This document shows positions 1 to 9,700 of a stretch of 64,000 nucleotides of DNA, piece by piece. The position numbers and the translations under genes are program-made. Under the pieces are notes generated by a model. It was given only the letters and a program-made list of their open reading frames with translations. It had not been told where the DNA came from and did no database searches. Within the stretch, counting starts at the first letter, position 1. The number at the start of each line of letters is the position of its first letter. The DNA comes from Nostoc sp. 'Peltigera membranacea cyanobiont' N6 (GTDB lineage: Bacteria > Cyanobacteriota > Cyanobacteriia > Cyanobacteriales > Nostocaceae): positions 7,098,501-7,162,500 of the forward strand of contig NZ_CP026681.1 of the NCBI RefSeq assembly GCF_002949735.1, given 5' to 3'.

Positions 1-1
1 A

Positions 2-712
2 CGTTCTGTAAGGATGTTGGCTGAAGATAAAAAACTCTCTTTCGATAAAATGGTTGCAGACAAGTATTCTACCCGCATGGAACTGGCCGATCGAATTTTG
101 GATGATTTAATTCCGGCTGCACGCAAGTACGGTCAGGACTTAGGGCAGCAAGCAGCTAATGTCTTAGAAGCCTGGGATCGGCAAGCTAATGCAGATAGTC
201 GCGGGGCCGTATTATTTGCCTTTTGGGTACAACAGATGCACTTAGATAAGGCGTTTAGTAAACCCTGGAATGAAAATTCTCCACGCACCACACCTGATGG
301 TTTAGCTAATCCTGAAAGTGCAGTTGCAACTCTGCAAGCAGTCGCAGCCCAGGTAGAAAAGACTTATGGGGCGCTTGATGTACCGTGGGGCAAGGTTTTT
401 CGGTTGCGGTTGGGTGATGTAGATTTATCTGCTAATGGTGGGGATGGTAGCTTAGGAATTTTTCGTGTACTGAATTTTGCCCCAGGTGCAAAGCAAACGT
501 TCCAAGCCGTTGGAGGCGATTCCTATGTGGCTGCAATTGAATTTTCCAACCCTGTACGGGCAATGGCACTCACTAGCTATGGTAATGCAACTCAACCCGG
601 ATCTCCCCACATTAGCGACCAGTTACAGATGTCCGCCAACAAAAAATTGCGTCCTGTGTGGCGCGATCGCTCAGATATTCTTGCTCATCTAGAAGAACGT
701 AAAATATTCTGA
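2..712 (+). CDS. Penicillin amidase / acyl-homoserine-lactone acylase family protein, C-terminal part only
   Basis: The reading frame is open to the left edge (codons before the first Met at 14 are also open), so about 236 C-terminal residues are seen and the start lies outside the window. The sequence resembles the C-terminal beta-subunit region of cyanobacterial penicillin acylase/AHL acylase (Ntn-hydrolase) proteins: a helical stretch with alternating Leu and Ala around residues 20-80, then VPWGKVFRLR, and a late segment with GGDSYVAAIEF and SYGNATQPGSPH, which is typical of the end of this family. The catalytic N-terminal Ser of the beta chain is outside the window. These enzymes hydrolyse amide bonds of N-acylated compounds, usually in the periplasm. 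It has the same strand as the NRPS/PKS locus but is separated from it by 670 bp. Whether it acts on the lipopeptide (for example deacylation) or is unrelated cannot be told. Confidence 0.75.
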   Translation, partial: RSVRMLAEDKKLSFDKMVADKYSTRMELADRILDDLIPAARKYGQDLGQQAANVLEAWDRQANADSRGAVLFAFWVQQMHLDKAFSKPWNENSPRTTPDGLANPESAVATLQAVAAQVEKTYGALDVPWGKVFRLRLGDVDLSANGGDGSLGIFRVLNFAPGAKQTFQAVGGDSYVAAIEFSNPVRAMALTSYGNATQPGSPHISDQLQMSANKKLRPVWRDRSDILAHLEERKIF

Positions 713-786
713 GCTTCGTCTAGTTGAGAAATATAGCAACGGACAGGAAGCTTAAGGGACTTCCAAGGAATAAAATCACCAAATAC

Positions 787-805
787 AATAATGATAATAA
801 TTATG
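787..805 (+). promoter_or_regulatory. Candidate Fur (ferric uptake regulator) box 1
   Basis: AATAATGATAATAATTATG matches the 19-bp Fur consensus GATAATGATAATCATTATC at 16 of 19 positions by hand count, including the whole central ATAATGATAAT core. It lies about 580 bp upstream of the first biosynthetic gene. AT-rich DNA gives chance matches, so this is a candidate. It gains weight from the beta-hydroxy-aspartate chemistry encoded downstream. Confidence 0.45.
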
Positions 806-818
806 AAGAGGGAAGGAG

Positions 819-837
819 AAGCAGCCTACGGCTGCTT
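819..837 (+). terminator. Perfect 8-bp hairpin, possible terminator of the acylase gene
   Basis: AAGCAGCC-TAC-GGCTGCTT forms a perfect 8-bp stem with a 3-nt loop. It is followed by only a short T-containing tract (TCTGTGTT), so it is a weak rho-independent terminator candidate at best. It lies 107 bp after the acylase stop codon and 14 bp after Fur-like box 1. Confidence 0.3.
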
Positions 838-944
838 TCTGTGTTGGCTGCGGCTCTCTCAAACTCAGACCCTCTGCCATAATCACCCTGTAAATAGGGT
901 TTGAGATGCCCTAACTCTGATATGTAAACTGGGAAAAATACTCG

Positions 945-972
945 TAAATGATAATTAATACCTATCATTAAT
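945..972 (+). promoter_or_regulatory. Candidate Fur box 2 / inverted repeat
   Basis: The stretch carries AATGATA and TATCATT as an inverted repeat (9-nt spacer). Its first 19 bases match the Fur consensus at about 14 of 19 positions. It is about 410 bp upstream of the FAAL gene and could be an operator, or a chance AT-rich palindrome. Confidence 0.35.
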
Positions 973-1076
973 CGCTTGTCAAATGCAACTCATTCCTATT
1001 AGAGTGACATACATGAGTTAATTGAGAATTATTTGCAAAGCTTATGAAAAAATTTGGATTACTATCTATCTGAGGT

Positions 1077-1105
1077 GCGTAGGCGTGGCCTAACCCAGGC
1101 ATCGC
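1077..1105. repeat. Nostoc-type GC-rich palindromic repeat
   Basis: A GC-rich imperfect palindrome (GCGTAGGCG...CAGGCATCGC) stands out from the AT-rich leader. It resembles the short interspersed repeats widespread between genes of Nostocales. No function can be assigned from sequence. Confidence 0.4.
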
Positions 1106-1382
1106 CAAAAAGTAATTGATAAATCTAGCCAAAAGCCTTAAAAGGTATATCTGCTATTTTGGCTTTTCTGTCAATGGTTAAGTTCTATATAAAGTCTCCT
1201 GAAATGATAGTGAATACTTCTAGAGAATTGATTCACTGAAAATATTGATAGTTTACAGAGGCAAAGATGCGGAGATTATGAACCACAGAGAGTTGATTCT
1301 TGGCATTCCCCGCATCAGTCTCAAGATTTAAATATGGTTTAAATTTTGTTTCCGTGCAGCTTAAAGATGCTTAAGGCAGAAA

Positions 1383-4300
1383 ATGACTAAAATTATCAAT
1401 AGCATACAAGAAATTCCTCAATACTATGCGACTGTCGTTGATGTTCTGCGCGATCGCACATTGCAGACACCGGACAGACAAGCATTTACCTTTCTCGAAG
1501 ATGGAGAAACCAAAGAAGCAACATTCACCTATTATGAGTTGGATCGGCGTTCTAGAGCGATCGCATCTCAACTCCAAGCCCTTGGTTTAAGTGGTAAACG
1601 TGCCATCTTGCTCTATCCTCCTGGATTAGATTACTTGAGTGCTTTTTTTGGTTGTCTCTACGCTGGGGTAGTAGCGGTTCCAGCTTATCCGCCTCAAAAT
1701 TTACGTAAAATACCCAGAATACAGGCTATTAGCACAGATACACAAGCAAGCATCGCTCTCACCACAACAGTAATACTGCCCACATTAGAATCAATACTTG
1801 TACAACAAACTAACCTAGTAAATTTACACTGGCTGACTACCGACAACTTGACACAAGGTATAGAAGATTCTTGGCAACAACCTGCAATCAATGCAGATAC
1901 CTTAGCCTTTCTACAATACACATCAGGTTCAACAGGAACCCCAAAGGGAGTCATGCTCAGTCATGGCAATCTGTTGCACAATGCCGCCGTGACTTACCAG
2001 TTGATGGGACATTCACCAGAGAGCCAGTTTGTTTCTTGGCTTCCTGCATATCATGACATGGGACTGATTGGTGGAATTTTGCAACCATTGTATGGTGGTT
2101 TTCCTTGCGTCTTCATGTCTCCAGCATCTTTTTTGCAAAGTCCATACCGTTGGTTGCAAGCAATTTCTCGCTACAAAGGCACTACGAGCGGTGGCCCCAA
2201 CTTTGCTTACGATCTGTGTATTCAAAGAATTACCCAACAACAAAAAGAAGCGCTTGATTTAAGTAGTTGGAGTGTGGCTTTTAACGGCGCTGAACCAGTC
2301 CGGCAGGATACTTTAGATCGATTTGCCGCAGCCTTTACTGAGTGTGGCTTTCGTCCTGAAGCCTTTTACCCTTGTTATGGCATGGCAGAAGCAACTTTAA
2401 TAGTTTCTGGTGGAGTAAAAAAAGCCTTACCTGATGTAATAACTATAGAAAAATCTGCTCTTTCAAACAACCAAGTAATGGAAGCTAGTGCTGAAAGTGA
2501 ACATACTCAGACCTTTACCAGTTGTGGTCGAGTAACACCTTTACAGCAGATTGCCATCGTCAATGCTGAAACATTAACTCGTTGTCAAGCTAATGAAATA
2601 GGAGAAATCTGGGTATCAGGCCCTAGTATTGGTCAGGGTTATTGGAATCGTCCTCAAGAGACAGAGCAAATATTCCACGCTTACCTCAAAGACACACACC
2701 AAGGCCCATTTCTACGGACTGGTGACTTGGGCTTTCTGCACAATGAAGAACTCTTCATCACAGGTAGAGCCAAAGACTTAATTATTATTCGAGGTCGCAA
2801 CTTCTACCCACAAGATATAGAGTTAACTACAGAACGCAGTCATTCATCATTACGTTCAGGTAGTGGTGCAGCCTTCTCGGTCGAGGTTGGCAATGAAGAA
2901 CGACTAGTTGTAGTTCAAGAGTTAGAGTTTCGTGCTAAACCGAATGTTGAGGAAGTCATTGCAGCAATTCGTCAGGCAGTTGCCGAAGAACACGAAGTAC
3001 AAGTCTATGCAGTGATTCTAATTAAACCGGGTAGTCTTCCGAAAACTTCGAGCGGCAAAATTCAACGCCGTGCAACAAAAGCCGATTTTCTTGCAGATCG
3101 ACTAAGAATTATTGGTAGCAGTATTCAGAAAAGTATTGATATTGATAGAAACGAGAATAGGTTGCAGCGCGAAGCTTTGTTAGCGATCGCTCCCAAAGAA
3201 TCTCAGTTGTTGTTAGAGTCTTATCTTCAAGAACAGATAGCACGAGCATTTGCAATCCTACCGGATGAAATTAACTCTCAACAGCCATTAAGCTCTTTGG
3301 GACTCGATTCTATAAAAGTTTTCGAGTTAAAAAACCGAATTGAAACTGACCTGCAAGTTACTATCTCTGTAGCTGACTTCTTTGAAGGGTTGAGTTTGCG
3401 ATCGCTCTCCACTAAGATACTCGCTGAACTGATGACTGTTGCATGTCAATCATTAGTGCCTCTCAATCCAGTTATCAAAACCACCGAAGTCCACCCTCTA
3501 TCTTTTGCACAAGAAGGACTGTGGTTTACCAATCAGTTAGTTGCTGGTACTCCTGTATATAACATTCCAATCATAATTAACCTTACAGGACAGATTAACG
3601 TAGCTTTCTTAGAACAAAGTCTGAATGAAATCATCAAACGCCATGACACTTTACGGACAAACTTTATTATCAATGAAGGTAAAGTCATTCAGGCGATCAA
3701 ACCAGCTGCACCCATAAATCTGTCAGTTAAGGATTTGCGAGAATTACCAGAAAGCGAACGCACAAAACAAGTAGAACGTCTATCCACTCTCATAGCTCAA
3801 CAACCTTTCGATTTGTCGCACGAACCGCTTTGGCGTGCAAAACTTTTGCGTGTAGCTGAACAAGAATATAAGCTGCTCTTAACGCTGCACCATATTATTG
3901 CAGATGGATGGTCTATCGGGGTTCTGATCGAAGAACTAGCGGCACTGTATGAAGCATTCTCGTTCATGAAACCTTCTCCACTTCCTGAATTACCGATCCA
4001 ATATACAGATTTTTCATATTGGCAGCAGCAGTGGTTAGAAAGCGATCGCATCCAACCTTTGCTAGAGTATTGGAAGCAGCAGTTAGGCGGCGAGTTACCT
4101 ATATTAAACCTGCCTATTGACCGTCCGCGATCGCCAGTTCAAACCTTTAAAGGAGACCAAGCTAAATTAGTTCTGCCTCCAACCCTGACAGTAGCATTGA
4201 AGAAACTGAGCCGTCAGGAAGGTGTAACTCTGTTTATGACTTTGCTTGCGGCTTTCAAAAGCTTACTTTACCACTATACAGGGCAGACAGATATTTTAGT

Positions 4301-6710
4301 GGGTTCTCCAACTGCAAGTCGCAACCGAGCCGAAATTGAGCCGTTAATAGGTTTATTTGTAAACGTTTTGGTACTGCGTACCAGCCTCGATGGTGAACTC
4401 AGTTTTAAAAAATTGCTCTCCCAAGTCAAGTCAACAGCAATAGAAGCTTATGTTCATCAAGACCTGCCTTTTGAAAAGTTAGTTGAAGAACTACAACCAA
4501 AGCGCGATCTGAGCTACAATCCACTATTTCAGGTGATGTTCGCTCTTCAGAATGTTCCACTACCAACTCCAAAATTATCAGACATCTCGATAACTGCTCA
4601 GGAAGGTCACAATGGCACAGCTAAGTTCGACCTGACTTTGTTTATGGAAGATAGAGAACAAGGGTTAGTTGCGACTGTTGAGTACAACACCCATCTATTT
4701 AATCCAGATACAATAACTCGGATGCTGGTGCATTTCCAAACAATGCTTGAAAGCATAGTTATTAATCCCAACAATGCAATTGGAAATTTGCCCTTATTAA
4801 CAGCATCTGAAAAACAGCAGTTGATATATGAGTGGAATGATACCAAGACAGATTATCCAGTCGATTTATGCATTCATCAATTATTTGAGGCACAGGTAGA
4901 ACGAACACCAAATGCTGTTGCTGTAGTCTTTGAAAATAAACAACTGACATACCATGAGCTAAATAATCAGGCAAATCAGTTAGCACACTACCTAAAACAT
5001 TTGGGTGTCAAACCAGAGATGCTTGTGGGTATCTGCATGGAGCGATCGCCAGAAATGATCGTTGGGATATTAGCCATCCTGAAAGCTGGTGGAGCTTACT
5101 TACCACTAGATCGTGGATATCCTGAAGAACGTTTAGCATTTATGTTGACAGATGCTCAAGCTTCGGTGCTATTAACCAAGCAGAATTTGGCTGGTAAATT
5201 GCCAACAGATGGAACTAGAGTAGTTTGTTTAGACACTGATTGGGAACAGATTGCTCAAGAAAATTCCCAAAACTGCCAAAGCCAGATAAATTCTACAAAT
5301 TTAGCTTATGTAATTTACACTTCCGGTTCTACAGGTAGACCCAAAGGTGTAGCGATCGAACATCGAAGCGCAACCGCCTTATTGGATTGGGCGAAGAAGT
5401 CTTTTCCGATTGAAGTTTTAGCTGGAGTTTTAGCATCAACCTCAATTTGCTTTGACCTTTCAGTATTTGAGATATTTGTCCCACTCATCTGCGGCGGTAA
5501 GGTAATCATAGTAGAGAATGCACTACATTTACCCACCTTGTCTGTAGCTAAGGATGTAACTCTAATTAACACCGTTCCCAGTGTTATATCAGAGTTATTA
5601 AGGATTGATGGTATTCCAGACTCAGTGCGTACAGTCAACTTAGCTGGAGAACCACTTCAGAATAGATTAGTACAACAACTCTATCAACAGCAACATATTC
5701 AACAGGTTTTCAACTTGTACGGCCCCTCCGAAGATACAACTTATTCAACCTTTGCTTTGTTGCAAAAGGGGGATAGCGATGTTCCGCCTATAGGTCGCCC
5801 TATTAGTAACACAGAAATTTATCTGCTAGATCGATATCTACAACCTGTTCCGATTGGTGTGCCAGGTGAACTGCACATTGGTGGTGCAGGGCTAGCCAGA
5901 GGCTATTTGAATCGATCTGAGTTGACTGATGAAAAATTTATTTCCAATCCCTACGGTAATCAGCAGGGAGCAAAATTGTACAAAACGGGAGACTTGGCTC
6001 GATATAGTAGAGACGGAAATATAGAGTTTTTAGGGCGAATTGACCATCAAGTAAAAATCCGAGGCTATCGCATTGAATTGGGAGAGATTGAGGAGGTACT
6101 GCGACAGCATCCAGAAGTGGAAGAAACTGTGGTGCTGATCCGCGAAGATGTACTAGAAGTTCGTCGCTTGGTAGCTTATTTTGTAGCTAAAGAAACAGCA
6201 GTCTTGATTAATGATTTGCGGAATCTTCTCAAACAGCAGCTACCAGACTATATGATTCCATCAACTTTTGTGCAGATGCAGGCACTACCATTGACAACAA
6301 ATGGCAAAATAGATCGTCGAGCATTACCTGTACCAGATGCCAATCGCCCAGATTTGACTGAAGGTTATCAAGCTCCCCGCTCCGAGTTGGAACGAGCGAT
6401 CGCTACTATTTGGCAAGAGGTGCTGCACCTAGAAAAAGTAGGAGTAAACGACAATTTCTTTGACCTTGGCGGTCACTCTTTGTTGATAGTTCAGGTAAAG
6501 AACAAACTACAGGAAAATTTTAACTGTAGTTTATCAATTGTCGAAATATTTAAAAATCCAACTATCAAATCTTTGACACAATATTTAAGTCAAAAGCCGG
6601 AGGATGCGCCTTCTCTTCAGTTAATGCAAAATCGCGTTCAAAAGCAAATTGAGGCTATCAATCGGCAAAAACAACAATTGAGCAAGCAAGGTAAAAAGAT
6701 TCATGGTTAA
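1383..6710 (+). CDS. Loading NRPS: FAAL-ACP-C-A(Ala)-PCP
   Basis: A 1775-residue starter protein. Residues 1-590 are a fatty-acyl-AMP ligase (P-loop YTSGSTGTPKG near 178; FAAL-type N-terminus with LYPPGLDYLSAFFGCLYAGV). It should adenylate a free fatty acid and load it onto the ACP (GLDSIKVFELK, Ser near 643). A condensation domain follows (HHIIADGWS near 836), then an adenylation domain (YTSGSTGRPKG near 1312; CFDLSVFEIF core 4) and a PCP (DLGGHSLLIVQ, Ser near 1698). Aligning the binding pocket by eye to GrsA gives DLFNNALTYK, a code known for alanine. So it should make N-acyl-alanyl-S-PCP. The stop overlaps the next start by 8 bp (ATGGTTAA), so translation is probably coupled. AAGG lies 7 nt before the start. 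Family and domain order are certain; Ala specificity is a strong inference; fatty-acid length is unknown. Confidence 0.95.
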   Translation: MTKIINSIQEIPQYYATVVDVLRDRTLQTPDRQAFTFLEDGETKEATFTYYELDRRSRAIASQLQALGLSGKRAILLYPPGLDYLSAFFGCLYAGVVAVPAYPPQNLRKIPRIQAISTDTQASIALTTTVILPTLESILVQQTNLVNLHWLTTDNLTQGIEDSWQQPAINADTLAFLQYTSGSTGTPKGVMLSHGNLLHNAAVTYQLMGHSPESQFVSWLPAYHDMGLIGGILQPLYGGFPCVFMSPASFLQSPYRWLQAISRYKGTTSGGPNFAYDLCIQRITQQQKEALDLSSWSVAFNGAEPVRQDTLDRFAAAFTECGFRPEAFYPCYGMAEATLIVSGGVKKALPDVITIEKSALSNNQVMEASAESEHTQTFTSCGRVTPLQQIAIVNAETLTRCQANEIGEIWVSGPSIGQGYWNRPQETEQIFHAYLKDTHQGPFLRTGDLGFLHNEELFITGRAKDLIIIRGRNFYPQDIELTTERSHSSLRSGSGAAFSVEVGNEERLVVVQELEFRAKPNVEEVIAAIRQAVAEEHEVQVYAVILIKPGSLPKTSSGKIQRRATKADFLADRLRIIGSSIQKSIDIDRNENRLQREALLAIAPKESQLLLESYLQEQIARAFAILPDEINSQQPLSSLGLDSIKVFELKNRIETDLQVTISVADFFEGLSLRSLSTKILAELMTVACQSLVPLNPVIKTTEVHPLSFAQEGLWFTNQLVAGTPVYNIPIIINLTGQINVAFLEQSLNEIIKRHDTLRTNFIINEGKVIQAIKPAAPINLSVKDLRELPESERTKQVERLSTLIAQQPFDLSHEPLWRAKLLRVAEQEYKLLLTLHHIIADGWSIGVLIEELAALYEAFSFMKPSPLPELPIQYTDFSYWQQQWLESDRIQPLLEYWKQQLGGELPILNLPIDRPRSPVQTFKGDQAKLVLPPTLTVALKKLSRQEGVTLFMTLLAAFKSLLYHYTGQTDILVGSPTASRNRAEIEPLIGLFVNVLVLRTSLDGELSFKKLLSQVKSTAIEAYVHQDLPFEKLVEELQPKRDLSYNPLFQVMFALQNVPLPTPKLSDISITAQEGHNGTAKFDLTLFMEDREQGLVATVEYNTHLFNPDTITRMLVHFQTMLESIVINPNNAIGNLPLLTASEKQQLIYEWNDTKTDYPVDLCIHQLFEAQVERTPNAVAVVFENKQLTYHELNNQANQLAHYLKHLGVKPEMLVGICMERSPEMIVGILAILKAGGAYLPLDRGYPEERLAFMLTDAQASVLLTKQNLAGKLPTDGTRVVCLDTDWEQIAQENSQNCQSQINSTNLAYVIYTSGSTGRPKGVAIEHRSATALLDWAKKSFPIEVLAGVLASTSICFDLSVFEIFVPLICGGKVIIVENALHLPTLSVAKDVTLINTVPSVISELLRIDGIPDSVRTVNLAGEPLQNRLVQQLYQQQHIQQVFNLYGPSEDTTYSTFALLQKGDSDVPPIGRPISNTEIYLLDRYLQPVPIGVPGELHIGGAGLARGYLNRSELTDEKFISNPYGNQQGAKLYKTGDLARYSRDGNIEFLGRIDHQVKIRGYRIELGEIEEVLRQHPEVEETVVLIREDVLEVRRLVAYFVAKETAVLINDLRNLLKQQLPDYMIPSTFVQMQALPLTTNGKIDRRALPVPDANRPDLTEGYQAPRSELERAIATIWQEVLHLEKVGVNDNFFDLGGHSLLIVQVKNKLQENFNCSLSIVEIFKNPTIKSLTQYLSQKPEDAPSLQLMQNRVQKQIEAINRQKQQLSKQGKKIHG

Positions 6711-9700
6711 CATCACAAATTACGATGCTATAGAAGGTATTGCGATCGTTGGGATGGCAGGACGTTTTCCGAATGCCAAAAATATTGAGGAGTTTTGGCG
6801 GAATTTACAAGATGGCGTAGAGTCAATTTCTGACTTCACGAATGAAGAGGTAATATCTGAAGGAATAGACCCGGCTCTACTAAACGATACAAATTATGTA
6901 AAAGCTAGTGGTGTATTAGAAGATATTGATTGTTTTGATGCTTTATTCTTTGACATTAATCCGAAAGAAGCAGAAGTCACAGATCCACAACATCGCTTGT
7001 TTTTAGAATGTGCGAGTGAGGCTCTAGAAAATGCTGGTTATGACTCTACTAGATGTGATAGCCGCATCGGAGTTTTCGCTGGTGCTAGCCTGAATAACTA
7101 CTTATCTTTTAATGTAAATAGTGACCAAGTGGGGTCAGCAAAATCCTATCAAAAGTTGATTGGGAATGATAAAGACTTTCTGACAACCCGTGTTTCTTAC
7201 AAATTAAATCTCTCTGGGCCAAGTATTACAATCCAAACAGCTTGCTCCACTTCATTAGTTGCAACAACAGTTGCTTGCCAAAGTTTGCTGAATTACCAAT
7301 GCGACATGGCTTTAGCAGGAGGAGTATCAATTCGAGTCCCACAAAAAACAGGTTATCTGTACGAACCAGGAGGAACACTATCTCCTGATGGCCATTGTCG
7401 TGCTTTTGACGCGAAAGCACAGGGCACAACAATTGGTAATGGTGTAGGAGTGGTTCTTCTGAAGCGATTGAGTGATGCGATCGCAGATGGTGATTGCATT
7501 TATGCAGTTATTAAAGGTTCAGCCATCAATAACGATGGTTCTCTGAAAGTCGGCTATACAGCGCCCAGTGTGGATGGTCAAGGAGCAGTAATTGCTGAAG
7601 CCATGATGTTAGCAGGAGTTGAGCCAGAGACAATAAACTACATAGAAGCTCATGGTACTGGCACTACTTTAGGCGACCCGGTTGAAATTGCCGCCCTCTC
7701 TCAAGTCTTTCGGAGGAGTACAAAGAAAAAGAGCTTTTGTGCCATCGGTTCAGTCAAAACAAACATTGGTCATTTAGATGTAGCATCTGGAGTGGTGGGG
7801 CTGATTAAGACAGCTCTTGCTCTCAAACATAAGTTAATTCCACCCAGCTTGAATTTTGAGCAACCTAATCCCGAAATTGATTTCGCCAATAGTCCTTTTT
7901 ATGTTAATACAACGCTGACGGAATGGAAAACCGGAGTTACCCCTCGTCGGGCTGGGGTCAGTTCCTTAGGTATTGGTGGGACTAATGCTCATGTCATTCT
8001 GGAAGAGGCTCCAGCGTTACCAGCTTCCAGTTCCTCTCGCCCTTGGCAGTTATTGGTACTTTCTGCCAAAACAGACTCAGCTTTAGAAACTGCAACAACA
8101 AATCTGGTTCAGTACCTCAAGCAACATCCCGATATTACCCTGGCGGATGTGGCGCATACATTGCAAGTAGGACGCAGGGAATTCAATCATCGTTGCATAT
8201 TGGTGTGCGCGGATATCGAAGATGCAACTAGCGCCTTACAGCAGCCAGATCCTCAAAGAGTTTTCACTCACTTACTCGAAAGTGGCGATCGCTCCATCAC
8301 CTTTATGTTTCCTGGACAGGGCGCTCAGTATGTGGATATGGGTAAAGAACTATACCAGACTGAGCCGATTTTTCAAGAACAGGTCGATCTGTGTTGTGAA
8401 TTGCTTCAACCTCATTTAGGTTTGGATTTGCGATCGCTCATATATCCGGGCGAGTCGGAGTCAGAAGCCGCAGCACAAAAACTGCAACAAACTGACATTA
8501 CTCAGCCTGCATTGTTTGTAATAGAGTATGCTCTAGCTCAGTTGTGGATGTCATGGGGTATTTCTCCAGGTGCAATGATTGGTCATAGCATCGGGGAATA
8601 TGTGGCAGCTTGCCTTGCTGGTGTCATGTCACTTGAAGATGCTTTGGCGCTAGTGGCGGCGCGTGGACGACTGATGCAACAACTACCATCTGGTGCTATG
8701 CTCTCCATACCACTGCCAGAGGAAGAAGTTGTAGCTCTACTGGATGAAAAATTATCCCTCGCTGCCAGCAATGCACCAGCCTTGTGTGTGGTTTCGGGAA
8801 CCCATAATGCTATAGATGCATTTCAAAACAAGCTCCAAGATCGAGGTATAGACTGCCGCCGTCTCCATACTTCCCATGCTTTTCATTCCCCAATGATGGA
8901 ACCCATATTAGAGGCATTCCAGAAAGAAGTAAGCAAAGTCAAATTACATCCTCCAAAAATTCCCTTTGTTTCTAATGTCACAGGAATCTGGATTACAGCA
9001 GAGCAAGCCACAGATTCAAATTACTGGGTAAAACATTTACGGCAAACAGTGCGGTTTGCAGCAGGCATTTATACATTGTTGCAAGAGCCAAATCACATCC
9101 TACTAGAAGTGGGGCCGGGACGCACTTTGTGTAGCTTTACTAAAAAGCATTTAAATTCCCCAGGACTATCTTCATTACGGCATCCGAAAGAAAAACAGTC
9201 AGATATTACATTCTTATTGAACACATTAGGTAAACTCTGGTTGTATGGAGTACAAGTAGATTGGTCAAGATTTTACACCAATGAGTACCGTCATCGTCTT
9301 CCCCTGCCAACATATCCATTTGAGCGACAGCGTTACTGGATTGAACCCGAAGTTTCATTACACGAAAAACTAGATATTTCCGACTGGTTTTATATTCCAT
9401 CTTGGAAACGCTTAATGCCGCCTCAGCCGTTTAGCTCAAAGCTTCAAGCAACTCAGACAGGGTGTTGGTTAATATTTATTGATGAGTGCGGCTTGGGTGA
9501 GCAAATCGTGCAACGACTTACCCTTGAGGGTAACAATGCAATTATCGTCAGAATAGGAGAGCAATTTAGTAGCGAAATAGTATCTAATCAACGCGTATAT
9601 ACCATCAACCCTCGACGACAGGATGACTACTACGCCTTAATCAAAGAACTTAGTAGACTGGAGGTGACTCCAAACAGGATTTTACATTTGTGGAATCTTA

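Larger units (their letters stand above)
713..1382. other. 670-bp gene-free leader upstream of the biosynthetic locus
   Basis: No convincing gene is seen. The stretch holds two Fur-box-like sites (787-805 and 945-972), a short perfect hairpin (819-837) and a Nostoc-type GC-rich palindromic repeat (1077-1105). The promoter of the 55-kb NRPS/PKS locus should lie here because all following genes are on the same strand with short gaps. I could not assign a confident -35/-10 pair. The FAAL start at 1383 is preceded by AAGG at about 1373. Confidence 0.6.
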
